From Actinomycetes bacterium (GTDB taxonomy: Bacteria > Actinomycetota > Actinomycetes > Propionibacteriales > Propionibacteriaceae), in NCBI GenBank assembly GCA_023458095.1, contig JAEXAS010000018.1, positions 34,779-98,778 on the forward strand: 64,000 nucleotides of DNA, in the 5' to 3' direction. The notes under the pieces are model-generated. The model searched no databases, was not told the DNA's origin, and was given only the letters and a program-made list of their open reading frames with translations. This document shows positions 1 through 9,440 of this stretch, piece by piece (position 1 is the first letter of the stretch; each line of letters starts with the position of its first letter). The position numbers were made by a program, and so were the translations under genes.

Positions 1-258
1 GTCAGAAACCGTTGCGCCCAGCCCGGCCTCGTCGTGGGCGGCGCCGTCACTCTTGCCGCAACCGCGGTGCTCTCCTTCATCATGAACGCCGCCACCACCG
101 TCGCGGTTTATCAGGATCCGATGGTCTCGCGCTGGACCACTCCCTTTTCGATCATGCTCATGGCAGCAGGCACCGCAGGAACGGTGCTCTTGGTTCTCGG
201 CGCCGTCATCAAGCAACCGACTACGGTCCCACCACCCACGCCGACCATCGCCGGGTGA
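1..258 (+). CDS. Membrane protein, 5' end missing
   Basis: The reading frame is open from the first base of the window to a TGA at 256-258, so the start lies upstream. The visible part has two hydrophobic stretches (roughly bases 40-100 and 150-215) separated by a short polar loop, then a proline-rich tail, which suggests the last two membrane segments of an integral membrane protein. No catalytic motif is visible and I do not recognise the family. Two further genes on the same strand follow closely, so it may be the first visible member of a short operon. Confidence 0.5.
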   Translation, partial: VRNRCAQPGLVVGGAVTLAATAVLSFIMNAATTVAVYQDPMVSRWTTPFSIMLMAAGTAGTVLLVLGAVIKQPTTVPPPTPTIAG

Positions 259-271
259 CTAGACTGATCAG

Positions 272-571
272 GTGATCTTCAAGCGCGTCGGCGACACCCG
301 CCCCTATCCCGAGCACGGCTACCAGCAGAAGCAGTGGGCTGCGATCGCCCCTGAGCAGGTACGTCTCGATGAACTGGTGACCACGAAGCGCACCTTGGAT
401 CTAGATGCCCTGCTCGATGAGGATTCGACCTTCTACGGCGACCTTTTCGCTCATGTCATTTCCTACGACGGTGAGCTGTATCTCGAAGACGGCCTGCACC
501 GGGCACTGCGAGCCGCTTTGCAGCAGCGCCACACATTGCACGCCCGCGTTTTGCAACTTCCAGTAGTCTGA
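272..571 (+). CDS. Conserved actinobacterial protein upstream of LytR_C gene
   Basis: A 99-residue soluble protein starting with GTG. It contains the stretches LDELVTTKRTLDLDALL, DSTFYGDLFAHV and YLEDGLHRALRAALQQR, which I recall as conserved in many actinobacteria directly before a LytR C-terminal-domain gene. That is also the arrangement here (31 bp to the next start). Automatic annotation sometimes calls such proteins VapB-like antitoxins, but no toxin gene is adjacent, so I do not assign that role. The function is unknown. The gene itself is well supported by its conserved-looking sequence and position. Confidence 0.75.
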   Translation: MIFKRVGDTRPYPEHGYQQKQWAAIAPEQVRLDELVTTKRTLDLDALLDEDSTFYGDLFAHVISYDGELYLEDGLHRALRAALQQRHTLHARVLQLPVV

Positions 572-602
572 ACGCCGTTCCCATCCGATGACAGGAGAAG
601 CG

Positions 603-1148
603 GTGACTCGAGTGATCCGGGTCTTGAAGACCCCGGTGACGTTGATCGCGCTGCTGCTTATTCTCATCGGCGCCGGCTATTGGAGCCTCAAAGCCGTCAC
701 CGCCCCCGTGGTGCTCGAAAGCCAGAAATGTATCAACACCGATGTGGGCAAAGAACTCACCCCCAACTGGGTGTCGGTTCGCACCCTGAATGCCGGCGGC
801 CCCAGCGGCATCGCCCGCTCCTCTGCGCGCTACCTGCGCAGCTACGGGTTCAAGGTCATTCGGGTGAACAACGCCGATGAGCCGGTCACGAAGACGACCA
901 TCGTCGGAGCAAGCGTGGACAGTCCCGAGGTCAAGCTCGTGGCGGAAGCGTTTCCGGGGGCAGTGATTATCAGCGATGATCGCCCCGACCACGCCGTGGA
1001 CGTACTGTTGGGCCCGGATGCGCCCTTGACGTTGCCCCGGCCGAACCCGGTGCCGGTCTCCGGCCCGGTCTGCGTGGCGCCGTACAGCCAGTCGACCTAT
1101 GCCGGTGACGGTACGTCCGCTTCACCGGCAGCATCCAAGGCCAAGTAG
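603..1148 (+). CDS. LytR C-terminal domain membrane-anchored protein
   Basis: A protein of about 181 residues with an N-terminal membrane anchor (hydrophobic run TLIALLLILIGAGYWSL) followed by an extracytoplasmic domain. The segment SVRTLNAGGPSGIARSSA, followed later by a YGFKV-type strand, matches the LytR_C domain, found alone or after LytR-CpsA-Psr catalytic domains in cell-envelope proteins. No LCP catalytic domain is present. I chose GTG at 603 because AGGAG at 593-597 lies five bases before it. An ATG at 588 in the same frame has no such site. A role in envelope assembly is inferred from the domain only. The tail is low-complexity and rich in Ala and Ser. Confidence 0.75.
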   Translation: MTRVIRVLKTPVTLIALLLILIGAGYWSLKAVTAPVVLESQKCINTDVGKELTPNWVSVRTLNAGGPSGIARSSARYLRSYGFKVIRVNNADEPVTKTTIVGASVDSPEVKLVAEAFPGAVIISDDRPDHAVDVLLGPDAPLTLPRPNPVPVSGPVCVAPYSQSTYAGDGTSASPAASKAK

Positions 1149-1152
1149 AGCC

Positions 1153-2634
1153 CTATCTCTCCAGCCACCGGGCTAGGCGGCCCCCGCTGGAGATTCCGCG
1201 AAGCCGATCCTCGACGCGCTTGCGATCGTCCCCATTGGTGACGATGAGCAGATCGTCCCCCACCCGAATGATGCGGTCCGGCCCGACCGGAAAGGGCTCG
1301 CCGTTGCGCACGATCAGGGACACCACCGAGTTCTTCGGCAGGCGCAGTTCCCGGATGGTGACCCCATGCAGGCGTGAACCCTCGGGCACGTGCACCTGCA
1401 TCATGTCGGCTGCAATCGTGTCCAGCGGCGCGAACTCGATCTCGACATCGGTAGCGTCCTCGCCCGTGGAGACCTTGAGTAGACGCGCCACCCACGGCAA
1501 GGTGGGCGCCTGAAGCAGGGTGAAGACCACCACGAAGGCGAAGACCATGTCGAAAATGAAGGTCGCTGCCGGTGCCCCCGCGGCCAGCGGCACCGTAGCC
1601 ATGATGATGGGCACCGCGCCACGCAGGCCCGCCCAGGAGATGAACGCCTGCTCCCGCCAGGGCACCTTGAACCAGCTCACGCACAGCGCCACCGACAGCG
1701 GCCGCGCGATAAAGGTCAACACCAGGCCTGCCGAGATTCCGGCGATGATAGCCGGGACGGAGATTCTGCCGGGCACCGCCAGCATGCCCAACATGACGAA
1801 CAACCCGATTTGGGCGATCCAGCCGATACCTTCGGCGAAGGAGCGGGTCGCGTGTCGATGCGGCAACTTGCCGTTCCCCAGCACCAACGCCGTGACATAC
1901 ACCGCAGCGAAACCCGACAGGTGCAGGCTGCCGCCCAGACCGTAGGCCAGCACGGTCCAGCCCAACGCTGCCAATGGGTACAGACCCGAGGCGGGCAGCG
2001 CGATTCGGCGCAGCGCCCATACCCCCAGTAACCCCATCAGCACGCCCAGAAGGGCACCCCCGGCGAGCTCGGCGAGGATGGCGATCACCATGACGACCGG
2101 GCCAGCCTCCATGCCCTGCCCCAACGACAGCTCGGTAGCCGTCGCGACCAACAGCACGATCGGCGCATCGTTGAAACCGGATTCGCCCTCCAGAGTGGCC
2201 CGAAGCCGCGACGGCAGCGGCACCTTGCGCAACACCGAGAACACCGCAGCAGCGTCAGTGGGACTCACAATCGCGCCGAGAAGGATGGCTAACGCCAAGT
2301 CCAGCCCCAAAACGTAGTAGGCGAAAGCCGCAACCACCGCGATCGAGATCGCCACTCCCACCGTCGCCAGCAGCAACGCTGCTGGGAGCGCACCTTTAAT
2401 TTCGGCCCATTTGGTGGTGAAGCCGCCCTCCCCCAGGATGATCACCAAGGCCGCAAAGCCGAGGGAGTGTGCCAGGCCGGCGTCGTTGAAATCCACGCCC
2501 AGTTGGCCGACCACCACGCCCAACCCCAGGAAGAGCAACAGCGAAGGCAGACCGAACCGCGTACCAAGCCGTGCGGCGATGATGGAGGCGAGCAACACCG
2601 CCGCACCAAGCAGCAGCATCTGGTCCAAATCCAC
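1153..2634 (-). CDS. Potassium/proton antiporter, CPA1 family with TrkA-C domain
   Basis: A 493-residue integral membrane protein with about twelve hydrophobic segments. It carries CPA1 motifs: SPTDAAAVFSVLRK in one helix and the Asn-Asp pair in GESGFNDAPIVLLV, the expected ion-binding site. The last 90 residues (VPEGSRLHGVTIRELRLP and VGDDLLIVTNGDD) form a TrkA-C/RCK-C ligand-binding domain, as in NhaP2/CvrA-type K+/H+ antiporters. It probably exports K+ or Na+ in exchange for protons at the cytoplasmic membrane. The start is GTG at 2634 with AGGAGG seven bases upstream. The frame stays open further upstream only through dispersed-repeat sequence. It ends five bases from the convergent LytR_C gene. 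Confidence 0.85.
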   Translation of the reverse strand: MDLDQMLLLGAAVLLASIIAARLGTRFGLPSLLLFLGLGVVVGQLGVDFNDAGLAHSLGFAALVIILGEGGFTTKWAEIKGALPAALLLATVGVAISIAVVAAFAYYVLGLDLALAILLGAIVSPTDAAAVFSVLRKVPLPSRLRATLEGESGFNDAPIVLLVATATELSLGQGMEAGPVVMVIAILAELAGGALLGVLMGLLGVWALRRIALPASGLYPLAALGWTVLAYGLGGSLHLSGFAAVYVTALVLGNGKLPHRHATRSFAEGIGWIAQIGLFVMLGMLAVPGRISVPAIIAGISAGLVLTFIARPLSVALCVSWFKVPWREQAFISWAGLRGAVPIIMATVPLAAGAPAATFIFDMVFAFVVVFTLLQAPTLPWVARLLKVSTGEDATDVEIEFAPLDTIAADMMQVHVPEGSRLHGVTIRELRLPKNSVVSLIVRNGEPFPVGPDRIIRVGDDLLIVTNGDDRKRVEDRLRGISSGGRLARWLER

Positions 2635-2717
2635 GGGCAAGCCTCCTGGGCCGCAGTGTACCGGGAGCACCCCCGCCGAAGCCGGGCATGCAACCGATCC
2701 CGACTCGCACGAACCGC

Positions 2718-2870
2718 TAGCTAAGCCCGTCGAAGCCCCAAACCACCGCTGGCTGAGCTTGTCGAAGCCCGCAAACACCCTTCGACAAGCTCAGGGAACG
2801 ACACGGCGAATGGACCACCTACAGCACCCACAAGCAGGCCAGAAGCCCCGTCGGCTGAGCCTGTCGAAGC
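2718..2870. repeat. Cluster of dispersed palindromic repeats
   Basis: The 354-bp gap between the antiporter start (2634) and the RCC1 gene (2989) holds no credible gene. It contains at least four copies of the window's dispersed element in both orientations: forms of GGCTGAGCTTGTCGAAGCC near 2750 and 2850, and CCTTCGACAAGCTCAGGGAA near 2778. Neighbouring inverted copies could fold into hairpins. Confidence 0.8.
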
Positions 2871-2988
2871 CCGTCCGGCCTCTTCTTGGGTAGACACAAG
2901 CAACACCTCAGGCACCTCCATATCTCACCTTGAGCGGCAAAACACCCCCTCAGTATTCTGCCCAGGACGTCGGAAATGGGGGTCAGCA

Positions 2989-5900
2989 ATGCGTCGGTTA
3001 TGGTTGGTGTTTTTGTCCGCTGTAATGTGCACTGGCGTTTTTGGCAGGGGCTCCGGCTAGTTCGGCACAGGCCGCCTCGGTCACAAACCTAAAGGTCTCT
3101 CAAACCCACCCAATGCGTGGAGAGACCTTCACAATCTCTGGTCGGATCAATACCAAGTTCCGCCGCACCGTGATCCTGCAGTACAAGACCGGGAAGAAGT
3201 GGAAGCGACTCACCAAGCGTAGGACGACCACATCCGGGAAATTCAGCTTCGCTACCGCCACCACCACCGCGAGACGCAGTTACCGGGTCGTTGCACCCAG
3301 GACCGGCGTCTACCCCCAAGCCACCTCCAAAATCCGCACTGTCACCACCGTGGGCCAGTCAGTCTCGATGAGACTGCCCACCAGCGTTTACGTCAACCAA
3401 TCCGTGCGCGCTACCGTGACCGCCAAACCCGCCCGGGCGCTGCGTCCGGTGGGCGTGCAGGTCCTGGTTGGGTCCCGCTGGACCAACGTCTCCTCGGGAG
3501 TCGAGACTTCCTCCGGCGTAGCCACCATCTCCATGGTCGCCACCAAATCCGGTACCTACAGCTATCGTCCGTACGCACCAAGCTGGCGCCACGCACCAGC
3601 AGTCGCCGGCCCTGCGGTCAAGGTCACGGTGAGACCAGATCAGACCGTCGCCGACCCTAATACACGCCCCCTCTCCGACGACGAGGCCCAGGCCATCACC
3701 GACTTCGACCCAACTGCCGGAACCGTGGTGTTGACCAGTGCACCGGCCTCAGCAGCCAACATCACTGTGGGAAAGATCATCCCGATTCCACCGCTGCCTG
3801 AAGCAACTTCGGGCGCACTGCGGAAAGTCACCAAAATCACGCGCTCCGGCAGCACCACGACCTTGGCCACCACCGGCGCCGACTTGCCCGAGGTTATCGA
3901 CCACACCGCCGATGGCGCCGCTAGTGTCGGCTTGAGTGTGCTGTCGTCGAGCTTCACCCCCGCCGATGGCGTCACCGTGGAGTCGCTTCCGGCCACCCCC
4001 GGGAGGGTACGCACCTCTGGCTTGCAGCCCACGTCCATCGATCTTCTGAAGCTGAAGGTGAACAAGCACTGGGACGGCGCCGCTGGCAGTTTCGCTGACC
4101 TGACTGGGAACGTCTCAATCTCGCCATTCGTGGACCTTGACCTCGATGTCGGCTGGAGCGGACTGAAAGGCTACAAGTTCGGCGCCGGTGTTGAGGTCGC
4201 CAACTCGCTAACCGCTAGCGCGGGCGTCAAAGCCGAGGCCTCACAGAGCTTCACTCTCGGCACCCTCACCCAGACTAAGGGTGGCCTTATCGGTCCTGTT
4301 CCAGTGTGGGTGGACGCAACATTCAAGCTCGTTGCCGAGTTCAGTGAATCCGGCTCGGTCACAGTCACGGTCGAGGCCAGCCAGACCGGCAAGGTATCGG
4401 CCGGACTGACCAACAAGAGCAAATCCGACCTGACCCCCAAGGTGTACACGACCACAGCCAAGACCACTTCCGCCTTCGCCAAAGTCGAAGCCGCCGGGAA
4501 GCTCACCGGGTTCATCGGACCCCAAGTGGACTTGATGCTCTACAGCGCAGCAGGCCCCTACGCCAAACTCGGCGCCAAGGCCGAAGCCACCATCAACTAC
4601 ACCCCGCCGAGTAGCTTCAACTGCGCCATCAAATTCGGTGCCTACGCCGAAGCCGGACTCAAGACCAGCGACGTGCTGAAGAAGCTCACCGGCAAATCGT
4701 TCAACAAGTCGGCCTCGACCGACTTCGCCACCACCACACTCAGTGGCTGCCCTGAAGGCACTAGCGGCGGCGGGGAGTCACCCCTGTCGATCACATCCGT
4801 CCTGTCCAACGGATCTCGCGGCACCCCATACAACCAAATCCTCACTGCGACCGGCGGCAAGGCGCCCTATTCCTGGAGCGCTTCGGGCCTGCCTGCAGGG
4901 CTCAGCCTCGCCAATGACACCATTACAGGAACGCCCTCGTCCACGGGTGCCTATGAAGTCAGTATCACCGTCACCGACGCTTCCTCCGATACCGCCACCA
5001 CGGTAGCCACCATCGACATCGCCCGGGTGCGAGTTGCCCAAATCGCCACGGGAGCCAGCCATTCGTGCGCTCTTACCGATACCGGCACCGTGAAGTGCTG
5101 GGGGTACAACTACTTCGGTCAACTCGGTGACGGCACGACGGTCTCGAGTGCCGTCCCTGTCGCCGTCGATCAGGCGGGCACGTCAGCCCTCACCAAAACC
5201 GCAGTCGCGGTGGCCGACCTGGGCGAGGTCAAGGCCATCGCTACTGGGGACGCACACAGTTGCGCACTCACCGAATCCGGCACCGTCGAGTGTTGGGGAG
5301 ACAATGCCCACGGGCAACTCGGCGACGGCACTACTGCGCAACGTGTCACACCGGTCAGTGTGGCTGGCCTCACCAGTGTCAAGTCCATCACCGCAGCAAA
5401 GGCGCACACATGCGCCGTCATCAGTGACAACACGGTCAAGTGCTGGGGAGCGAACTACGCCGGGCAGCTCGGTGACGGGGGCACATCCGACCGACATGCA
5501 CCAGCCGATGTCAGCGGAATCACCGACGTCAAGGCCATCACAAGTTCCGGTGATCACACATGCGCTCTCTCCAACGCAGGCACCGTCGCATGTTGGGGCG
5601 GGTTGATGGGTGGCGACAACTTGGTCGACATCCAGGCAATAGCCGCTGGTGGCTTCCACACTTGTGCTCTGACAAACGTTCACAGCGCGAAATGTTGGGG
5701 CGCAAACAACATCTGGTCACCCGAATACGGCGGCCAACTCGGCGACGGGACGACCATCGACCGGGCGACCCCTGTCGATGTCCTCAATCTGACAGATGCC
5801 CGGGCGATCACTGCAGGATGGGCCTTCACCTGCGCGCTCACCACCTCAGACACCGCCGAGTGCTGGGGTGCCAACGATTTCGGCCAACTCGGTGACGGCA

Positions 5901-6097
5901 CCTCCGACCCCCGATCGACACCCGTCGAGGTTCTGAGTCTCACACAGGCTCGATCAATAGCGGCGGGAGGTTGGCACACCTGTGTGGTCACCAAGTCGGA
6001 CGCAGTCAAGTGTTGGGGAAACAACAGCAGTGGCCAACTCGGCGACGGCACCACCACCAATTCAAACAAGCCCGTTGAGGTCGCCGGCTTGGGGTAG
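2989..6097 (+). CDS. Secreted RCC1-repeat protein, frameshifted in signal peptide
   Basis: From TTG 3041 the frame encodes 1018 residues. An ATG at 2989, preceded by GGGGG, starts a typical signal peptide (MRRLWLVFLSAVMCTGVF) in another frame that stops at 3058-3060. Removing one T from the five-T run at 3038-3042 joins the two into a complete signal peptide ending at ASSAQAAS. The mature part has N-terminal beta-rich Ig-like segments (TISGRINTKFRRTVILQY), a long all-beta middle region, one putative-Ig (He_PIG) domain (GLPAGLSLANDTITGTPSST) and seven RCC1-type repeats with CWG.N..GQLGDGT cores between about 5060 and 6060. No LPXTG anchor is seen. It is likely a secreted or surface beta-propeller protein of unknown partner. 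The shift may be a sequencing error, a mutation or phase variation. Confidence 0.75.
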
Positions 6098-6248
6098 GAG
6101 AACAGGAATTGGTGCGCGCCACTGGATCACCAAGAGGCACCTACACCATTGGCAGCGAGTCAATGACGAGAGCTCGGCCGACGCCGTTCGACAGGGTCAG
6201 GTCACGGACTGAGCAGAGGAAAACAGCCTGCTCGATCCGTCGCGGTGG

Positions 6249-6638
6249 TCAGGTGAACAGTTCGCGGGCGCGTCCGGCGGAGGCGACGGCTTCCAGGTCG
6301 CCACCGACCTGGGCGGTTACTGCCGCGGCTACTGCGCCTTCGACCAGGGGGCCGTCGATGAGGCGGACGTGGGTTTCCTCTTCGTCGTCGAGGAAGTCGA
6401 GCACTGATTCCACGGTCATGTTGGCAGAACCCAGATCGGTGAGGATCGCGACGTCATAACCATCGGCCCGCAATGCCGAGACTGCGCCGTTGACCTTGTC
6501 GAAGGAGGTGCCGATGCGGCCGTCATCAGTGCCACCGGCGGCGCGCAGAATGACGTCTTTGGCCATTTGGGACGCCAACTCCACCACGCCTGCGGCCAAC
6601 TGCTCCGAATGGGACACGATGACCAAGGCGACGCTCAT
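6249..6638 (-). CDS. dhaM: PTS-dependent dihydroxyacetone kinase, phosphotransferase subunit DhaM
   Basis: A 129-residue protein of the EIIA-Man fold. The N-terminal VALVIVSHSEQLAAG carries the phospho-accepting His in SHS, and GGTDDGRIGTS is the usual second family motif. It passes phosphate from HPr to the ADP bound in DhaL, so that DHA is phosphorylated to DHAP at the expense of PEP. It has only the single EIIA domain, without the HPr/EI extensions found in enterobacterial DhaM, so it depends on the cell's general PTS proteins. Its ATG overlaps the dhaL stop codon (ATGA), showing a translationally coupled dhaK-dhaL-dhaM operon. Confidence 0.92.
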   Translation of the reverse strand: MSVALVIVSHSEQLAAGVVELASQMAKDVILRAAGGTDDGRIGTSFDKVNGAVSALRADGYDVAILTDLGSANMTVESVLDFLDDEEETHVRLIDGPLVEGAVAAAVTAQVGGDLEAVASAGRARELFT

Positions 6639-7267
6639 ACCGCCTCCGCGGTGTCCGCAGCGGCGGTCAGGATCAATGCCGTCGAGGTGGCACCAGGATC
6701 CTGATGACCGATGGAGCGCTCACCCAGATAGGAAGCACGCCCCTTTGTGGCCTGCATCGGGATCGTGGCCTCCGCGCCGGCTTGGGCGGCGTTGGCCGCA
6801 GCCCGGAAGGTTCCGGCCGGGCCGGTCCCGGAGGCCGCGGCCTCCTGGGCTGCCGCCAAGGCGGGCGTCCAGGCATCCACCATGGTCTTCTCACCGGTGG
6901 TTGCCTTGCCGCGAGCCACGATTCCCTCCAGGGCAGCAGCGATCACCGCAACCACCCCAGCCGAATCCAGATCGCCCTCGGCAGCTTTCGCCGCGCGCAG
7001 GAAAGCGGTGCCGTACAGCGGGCCGGACGCACCACCGACCGTCGACATCAAAGTGGCTGCCACCAACTTCAAAACACCAGAGACTTCGGTCTCGCCGGCG
7101 TCCAGCTTGGCGACCACAGCCTTGAAGCCTCGGTCCATGTTCTCGCCATGATCGCCGTCACCGATGGCACGGTCCAGGTCGATCAGTTCCATTCGATTCT
7201 CAGCCAGCACGACCTGGGCGCGGCGAATCCACGCCACCGCCCAGGCCGCATTCAGGGTTTCGCTCAC
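6635..7267 (-). CDS. dhaL: Dihydroxyacetone kinase, ADP-binding subunit DhaL
   Basis: A 210-residue helical-barrel subunit with the nucleotide/Mg site IGDGDHGENMDRG near the N-terminus, GGASGPLYGTAFLR in the middle and GRASYLGERSIGHQDPGA near the end, all diagnostic for DhaL. In the PTS-type enzyme the bound ADP is not exchanged but is rephosphorylated by DhaM. The start is GTG at 7267, ten bases after the dhaK stop. The end overlaps dhaM by four bases. Length is normal for the family. Confidence 0.93.
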   Translation of the reverse strand: MSETLNAAWAVAWIRRAQVVLAENRMELIDLDRAIGDGDHGENMDRGFKAVVAKLDAGETEVSGVLKLVAATLMSTVGGASGPLYGTAFLRAAKAAEGDLDSAGVVAVIAAALEGIVARGKATTGEKTMVDAWTPALAAAQEAAASGTGPAGTFRAAANAAQAGAEATIPMQATKGRASYLGERSIGHQDPGATSTALILTAAADTAEAV

Positions 7268-7277
7268 CTGCTGATCC

Positions 7278-8279
7278 TTACACGCCCCGGCGCAGGGCCG
7301 GAGTGTTCACCGGTGCATCCCACAAGGCGGTCAGTTCGTCATCAAGCAACAACACAGTCACCGAGCAGCCCTGCATTTCCAGGCTGGTGATGTAGTTGCC
7401 GACCAGAGAGCGGGTGACCTCCAGGCCTGCGTCTTCGAGGCGCTTGCGAGCGTGGTTGTAGACGATGTACAGCTCAGACTCGGGCGTACCACCCATGCCA
7501 TTGACGAACAGCAACACCTTCGAGCCGGACGCCGGCTTCAGATCGGCCAGAATCGGGTCGACCAACTGGTCGGTGATCGAATCAGCCGGAGCCATCGGGA
7601 TGCGATGCCGGCCCGGTTCGCCGTGAATACCGATCCCGATCTCGATCTCGTCCTCGCCCAGATCGAAGGACGGCTTGCCGGCATGCGGCACCGTGCAGGC
7701 GCTCAGCGCCACGCCCATCGAACGGACCTGGGCGTTCACCTTCTCAGCCACGGCCAGCACGGCATCGAGGTTGTCGCCGCGGTCGGCGGCGGCACCGGCG
7801 ATCTTCTCCAACAGCACGGTTCCGGCAACGCCACGGCGTCCGGCCGTCCAGGTGGAATCCTCCACAGCGACGTCATCATTGACCACGACTGCTTTGACAG
7901 TGATGCCATCCATCTCAGCCAATTCGGCGGCGGTTTCGAAATTCAGTACGTCGCCGGTGTAGTTCTTCACGATGTGCAACACACCCGCACCACCGTCAAC
8001 GGCCTTGGTGGCTTCCAGGATCGGATCGGGGGTGGGCGAGGTGAATACCGCGCCGGGGACTGCTGCGTCCAGCATCCCTTTGCCGACATAACCGGCATGC
8101 AGCGGCTCGTGACCTGAGCCACCGCCGGACACCAAACCGACTTTGCCCTGAACGGGGGCATCGGCGCGTACGACGTAGTCAGGATCAAAATGGACGGTTA
8201 CCAGATCGGCATGGGCAGCTTGAAAACCGGCAAGAGTCTCAGCGACTACATTGGCCGGATCGTTGATCAACTTCTTCAC
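7278..8279 (-). CDS. dhaK: Dihydroxyacetone kinase, DHA-binding subunit DhaK
   Basis: A 333-residue protein with LVSGGGSGHEPLHAGYVG near the N-terminus (DHA-binding loop) and GIGIHGEPGRHR, whose His forms the hemiaminal bond to dihydroxyacetone. Together with DhaL and DhaM it converts DHA to DHAP for glycolysis, commonly downstream of glycerol oxidation. I chose GTG at 8279 because AAAGGAG lies six bases upstream and the residues after it (KKLINDP) match the usual start of DhaK. The frame extends further upstream without family similarity. It is the first gene of the dhaKLM operon. No regulator or glycerol dehydrogenase is adjacent. Confidence 0.93.
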   Translation of the reverse strand: MKKLINDPANVVAETLAGFQAAHADLVTVHFDPDYVVRADAPVQGKVGLVSGGGSGHEPLHAGYVGKGMLDAAVPGAVFTSPTPDPILEATKAVDGGAGVLHIVKNYTGDVLNFETAAELAEMDGITVKAVVVNDDVAVEDSTWTAGRRGVAGTVLLEKIAGAAADRGDNLDAVLAVAEKVNAQVRSMGVALSACTVPHAGKPSFDLGEDEIEIGIGIHGEPGRHRIPMAPADSITDQLVDPILADLKPASGSKVLLFVNGMGGTPESELYIVYNHARKRLEDAGLEVTRSLVGNYITSLEMQGCSVTVLLLDDELTALWDAPVNTPALRRGV

Positions 8280-8379
8280 GTGGCTCTCCTTTGAGGCATG
8301 GTGATTGGGTGGGCCACCTCCACTCTGCCGTGAAATGTCCGCTTCTGGTAGGGGAGGAAACACGCACCTTCGTGCAGCT

Positions 8380-8829
8380 TCATCGGCTGCCGTGAACCGA
8401 CGTGGCGCTCTCAGTCACCGAAAAGCGGGCCCGGACAGACGGCAGCGCGGCCAAGCCCAGCACAACCAGCCCGATGCCGGCATACAGGGCTTCGAGGAAG
8501 CTGCGATCAGGAATGAAGACGATCTCAAGCAGGATCCAAGCGATCAGCGCCACCCCCACCGCGATGCTTGCCAGCCAGCCCCAGCGCCGGCCACGGAACA
8601 ACCCGTAGGCAGCCAGCAGCGAACCCACGCCCAGAATGATCGCCAGAAACAGGCCCGGCACGATCCAACTGTCAATCAGCGGAATGCCTGCCAGCCAGGA
8701 CGCCGGCACAAACTCGTTGCCTTGCGGGAAGACCAACATCTCGACACCACCGCCGACCGCGGTGAGCCCTGTGAATCCCGGCAGACCACCCATGACCCAC
8801 ACCGACCACATCTTCGTTGTTGTGCCCAC
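8380..8829 (-). CDS. Small multi-spanning membrane protein, unknown function
   Basis: About 149 residues with four hydrophobic segments (SWIVPGLFLAIILGVGSLL, WLASIAVGVALIAWILLEI, ALYAGIGLVVLGLAALPSV and a weaker one near the N-terminus). The family is not recognised. The frame is open upstream to 8994, but those residues come from the dispersed repeat (PFPELVEG) and the tRNA terminator, so the true start is downstream. GTG 8829 and ATG 8811 are both possible and neither has a strong ribosome site. It is in the same direction as dhaKLM, with about 100 bp between. Confidence 0.55.
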   Translation of the reverse strand: MGTTTKMWSVWVMGGLPGFTGLTAVGGGVEMLVFPQGNEFVPASWLAGIPLIDSWIVPGLFLAIILGVGSLLAAYGLFRGRRWGWLASIAVGVALIAWILLEIVFIPDRSFLEALYAGIGLVVLGLAALPSVRARFSVTESATSVHGSR

Positions 8830-8913
8830 GACTCGATCGTACGGCTTGGCGTCCGCCACGAAGCGGCTCGGGATCGACCGTGGTGACCTCAGAGCCGAGG
8901 GCCTCAGACTTGG

Positions 8914-8937
8914 CCCTTCGACAAGCTCAGGGAACGG
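8914..8937. repeat. Single dispersed repeat copy
   Basis: One copy of the CCCTTCGACAAGCTCAGGGA element lies between the small membrane-protein gene and the tRNA-Ser terminator. Confidence 0.8.
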
Positions 8938-8967
8938 GGGTCGGGAGGCGAGCCGGAGACAAATGCA

Positions 8968-8996
8968 GAATGCCGTCCCGATCCGGGACGGCATTC
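8968..8996 (-). terminator. Hairpin terminator after tRNA-Ser
   Basis: A perfect 13-bp inverted repeat (GAATGCCGTCCCG and its complement) with a three-base loop starts five bases past the 3' end of the minus-strand tRNA. Position and stem strength suggest transcription termination or 3'-end definition. There is no long U-run. Confidence 0.7.
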
Positions 8997-9000
8997 ACAT

Positions 9001-9088
9001 TGGCGGTGGCGGAGGGATTTGAACCCTCGGAGGGTTGCCCCTCACGCGCTTTCGAGGCGCGCTCTTTCGGCCGCTCAGACACGCCACC
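9001..9088 (-). tRNA. tRNA-Ser (anticodon CGA)
   Basis: On the minus strand the 5' acceptor strand GGTGGCG (9082-9088) pairs with CGCCACC (9005-9011), followed by discriminator G and encoded CCA. The anticodon stem CGCGC/GCGCG encloses the loop CTCGAAA, giving anticodon CGA for serine UCG codons. A long variable arm with GAGGG/CCCTC pairing confirms a class II serine tRNA. The T loop is TTCAAAT. All expected stems form. Confidence 0.95.
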
Positions 9089-9185
9089 GTCGAGGAGTGT
9101 ACCGAGGCTGCGCCGGACGGGGCCAATCGGAACGCAACTGCTGCTTCCGCCGGGCTGGGGTTGGTCGCTATGTGGTTTGAGGTGA

Positions 9186-9430
9186 CCCTTCGACAAGCTC
9201 AGGGAACGGATCGGCGGCCCCAGGGGACCGGACACACCTTCCCCTCCACCGCTGGCTGAGCCTGACGGAGCCCACCTGGACCCTTCGGCAAGCTCAGGCA
9301 ACGGGATCGGCGGCCCCGTTCGACAAGCTCAGGGGACCGGATCGGCGGCCCCGTTCGACATGCTCAGGGAACGGGATCAGGAGCACCCTTCGACAAGCTC
9401 AGGGAACGGGACGACAAGCTCAGGGAACGG
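9186..9430. repeat. Cluster of dispersed palindromic repeats upstream of the tRNA
   Basis: The 352-bp gap between tRNA-Ser and tadA has no gene. It contains about seven copies or partial copies of the CTTCGACAAGCTCAGGGAAC element, most in the same orientation, with point variants such as CTTCGGCAAGCTCAGG and TTCGACATGCTCAGG, plus one inverted copy (GCTGGCTGAGCCTGACGG) near 9253. The spacing is irregular, so it is a cluster of related units and not a simple tandem array. Confidence 0.85.
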
Positions 9431-9440
9431 AACAGGTGGA

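Noticed and set aside
272..571. Possible toxin-antitoxin antitoxin (VapB label)
   Set aside because: No toxin gene adjoins it, and the conserved neighbour is a LytR_C protein. The label cannot be supported from the sequence.
2635..2778. N-terminal extension of the antiporter
   Set aside because: The extra residues come from dispersed-repeat DNA, and a strong ribosome site marks GTG 2634 instead.
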